From Nitrospira sp. (GTDB lineage: Bacteria; Nitrospirota; Nitrospiria; Nitrospirales; Nitrospiraceae): a stretch of 64,000 bases of DNA. Within the stretch, counting starts at the first letter, position 1. Every line of letters begins with the position of its first letter. The stretch lies in the NCBI GenBank assembly GCA_022226935.1, contig CP092081.1, positions 1,868,316-1,932,315 of the forward strand, in the 5' to 3' direction. The notes beneath the pieces were generated by a model, which saw only the letters and a list, made by a program, of their open reading frames with translations, ran no database searches and was not told where the DNA came from. Below, one piece after another: positions 59,394-64,000 of the stretch. Both the position numbers and the translations under genes were made by a program.

Positions 59394-59781
59394 TCTTTTT
59401 GCGGAGACGGGCTTTTTCGAGGCTGATTTCCGCTTCTCTCACTTCTGACGGGAGACCTCCGGCCTGTAAGCGCTGTTCGGCTTTTTCGACAGCCTGTTGC
59501 GCGCGGCCCACATCGATATCTTCTGCCTTCTCGGCAATTTCCGCCATCACAGTGACCTTCACAGGGGTCACTTCAGCATACCCCCAGAGGATCGACATGT
59601 AGTGCCACACCTCTTGAGATTTATACCGAAGCTCCCCGATACGCAAGCTCGACAACAGGTGACAATGGCCGGGCAGGACACCGAATTCCCCTTCACTACC
59701 TGGAGCGATGACCTCATCGACCTCCTGGCTCAGGAGCAATTTTTCCGGCGTCACGACTTCTAAGAGAATCTTTCCAGCCAT
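59359..59781 (-). CDS. atpC: ATP synthase epsilon subunit
   Basis: 140 residues. MAGKILLEVVTPEKLLLSQE, GSEGEFGVLPGHCHLLSSLR and a helical C-terminus (AEKRLQAGGLPSEVREAEIS). It regulates F1 and links it to the rotor. It lies after atpD, with an interspersed repeat between. Confidence 0.95.
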   Translation of the reverse strand: MAGKILLEVVTPEKLLLSQEVDEVIAPGSEGEFGVLPGHCHLLSSLRIGELRYKSQEVWHYMSILWGYAEVTPVKVTVMAEIAEKAEDIDVGRAQQAVEKAEQRLQAGGLPSEVREAEISLEKARLRKKIADRARKTGHA

Positions 59782-59833
59782 TGTCCTTTTCCTGCTCTCT
59801 AACGAAAGGGCTAGCTGTCAGGATGCCCTGTCG

Positions 59834-59879
59834 TGCGCGCATCGACCGAGCACCTTCTTAGCGTGCGCGGTCTGCGAGC
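59834..59879. repeat. 46-bp interspersed repeat, copy 2
   Basis: 41 of 46 bases match 7749-7794. It lies between atpD and atpC, so it is in the message of the ATP synthase operon. Confidence 0.7.
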
Positions 59880-59896
59880 ACTTGGGCACCTGGCTG

Positions 59897-61375
<1,479 letters not shown>

Positions 61376-61406
61376 TTACCGTCGTGCAGCATTCCTCAGT
61401 CCAGAT

Positions 61407-62291
61407 TTATTTCAGGGCCTCTGCTCCACCCACGATGTCCATGAGTTCTTTGGTGATAGCCGCTTGGCGAGTCTTGTTGTAATACAAGGTCACTTTCTTG
61501 ATCAGTTGTCCGGCATTACGAGTGGCGCCGTCCATGGCGGCCATACGTGCGCCGTGCTCGGCAGCCGCCGACTCCAACAAAATGCGGTACGTCTGAATTT
61601 GAAAGTGCTTTGGAACCAAGGCGCTCAGAAGCTCGCCTTCATCAGGCTCATACAGATAGCTCCCCCCAAGGGCCGAACCTTCGGTGGCTTGTGGCGCACC
61701 AAACTCCGTAGCGGCATCGATAGGGAACAGCTTTTCGACAATCACACGCTGTTGGATGGCAGATTTAAACTCGTTGTACACGACATACAATTCGTCGAAG
61801 GTGCCCTTGACAAAGTTTTCGGTCAGATCACCACCGATGTCGATGGCGTGCTCAAAACTCAATTTATCGAAAATCCCAGTCCACTCTTGCCTGATCGGCC
61901 ACGACCGGCGGCGGAAATAATCACGGCCCTTGCGTCCGATCAGGCTGAGATTGACGGACAACCCTTGCGACTCGCATTGCCGGACGAATTCAGCGCTCTT
62001 TCTGACAATGTTGCCGTTGAAGCCGCCGCAGAGACCGCGATCGCTCGTAACGACGAGGATTTCGATTTTCTTCCCCTCACGCTTTTGAAGCAAGGGATGG
62101 GACGTACGATTGACGCGCTGGCTCAGATTGCTGAGCACGCCGCGCATCTTGTGCGCGTACGGACGGGCGGCGAGAATACGATCCTGCGAGCGCTTGAGCT
62201 TTGCCGCCGCGACCATTTTCATGGCCTTCGTGATCTTCTGCGTATTTTTGAAGGCGGCAATTTTCCGCCTGAGAGATTGTAAGCTCGGCAT
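61407..62291 (-). CDS. atpG: ATP synthase gamma subunit
   Basis: 294 residues. The N-terminal LQSLRRKIAAFKNTQKITKA helix and C-terminal AMDGATRNAGQLIKKVTLYY then NKTRQAAITKELMDIVGGAE are family hallmarks. VTSDRGLCGGFNGNI is present in the middle. It is the rotor shaft of F1. Confidence 0.97.
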   Translation of the reverse strand: MPSLQSLRRKIAAFKNTQKITKAMKMVAAAKLKRSQDRILAARPYAHKMRGVLSNLSQRVNRTSHPLLQKREGKKIEILVVTSDRGLCGGFNGNIVRKSAEFVRQCESQGLSVNLSLIGRKGRDYFRRRSWPIRQEWTGIFDKLSFEHAIDIGGDLTENFVKGTFDELYVVYNEFKSAIQQRVIVEKLFPIDAATEFGAPQATEGSALGGSYLYEPDEGELLSALVPKHFQIQTYRILLESAAAEHGARMAAMDGATRNAGQLIKKVTLYYNKTRQAAITKELMDIVGGAEALK

Positions 62292-62373
62292 ATTTTACGG
62301 AAGCAGACAGGTGCGATTGGACGAGTCAGTGAAGAGAGGACTGGTCACTCCCCGATCACGCAATCACGATATC

Positions 62374-63891
<1,518 letters not shown>

Positions 63892-63893
63892 GG

Positions 63894-64000
63894 CTACTCC
63901 TTGGTCAACACACGCTGCATGGCGCTCAGTCGGCCCCGGACCGTGCTGTCTACGACGGTGCTGCCCAGGCGGATGTGGAGGCCGGCGACATGTTCAGGTT
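63894..64000 (-). CDS. atpH: ATP synthase delta subunit, C-terminal end only (window edge)
   Basis: The reverse strand gives ...[33 protein letters not shown] then TAG at 63894-63896. The GxxxRxGSxVxDxSxxGRL pattern is the C-terminus of F-type delta (OSCP) subunits. It starts beyond the right edge. Position before atpA is normal. Confidence 0.92.
   Translation of the reverse strand, partial: PEHVAGLHIRLGSTVVDSTVRGRLSAMQRVLTKE

Overview
The window looks like a chromosomal segment of a Nitrospira-type bacterium (phylum Nitrospirota). It is GC-rich and gene-dense. It carries an assimilatory sulfate-reduction operon, a thrS-infC-rpmI-rplT cluster, a two-subunit PheRS of archaeal/eukaryotic type, PilZ and GGDEF proteins, and an F-type ATP synthase operon. 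The genus is inferred from gene content and protein style; no rRNA is present to prove it.

Layout. 1-10.8 kb: the end of a YebC-family gene, then a long minus-strand run headed by an Rrf2 regulator and followed by sulfite reductase (fused to a TusA domain), APS reductase (cysH), a TrpD2-like protein, cysD, cysN, an Mrp-type ATPase, a tandem PCP_red-domain protein and a His-rich membrane protein. The enzyme motifs suggest sulfate to APS to sulfite to sulfide, without PAPS. 11-22.2 kb: a Fis-like regulator, HU, tRNA-Val, thrS-infC-rpmI-rplT on the plus strand, and convergent fmt-rsmB-rpe-pheS-pheT. The initiator tRNA gene lies beside fmt.

22.13-44.15 kb: an integrated element of about 22 kb, bounded by a 47-bp direct repeat of the 3' part of the initiator tRNA gene. 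Its left third (22.3-30.0 kb) is a compact minus-strand module: integrase, ribbon-helix-helix protein, HTH protein, duplicated-domain protein, virion/ejection-like protein, DnaC-like loader, replication-initiator-like protein, HTH protein, unknown, XRE-ImmA protease and a partner protein. This resembles a phage satellite or a reduced prophage. The middle carries cargo: two AP2-domain genes (one decayed), a PilZ protein, a 4Fe-4S membrane protein followed by a DUF5989 protein and an SGNH hydrolase, a secreted nuclease, and a compact lower-GC three-gene operon with a TIGR04255-family protein. The right end has an HTH/coupled-gene cluster, a lipoprotein and a second, different tyrosine integrase.

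44.5-64 kb is chromosomal again: MEDS-domain protein, lytic transglycosylase, response regulator-GGDEF protein, beta-helix protein, TPR protein, anmK, a ZnuABC-type metal transporter, two RluD-type pseudouridine synthases around a PilZ gene (with a cluster of DnaA-box-like sites), and the ATP synthase genes atpH-A-G-D-C running off the right edge.

The most interesting candidates are the compact satellite-like module, the three-gene TIGR04255 operon, the decayed/intact AP2 pair, the archaeal-type PheRS at the normal bacterial pheST locus, the TusA-fused sulfite reductase, and the ATC start of infC.
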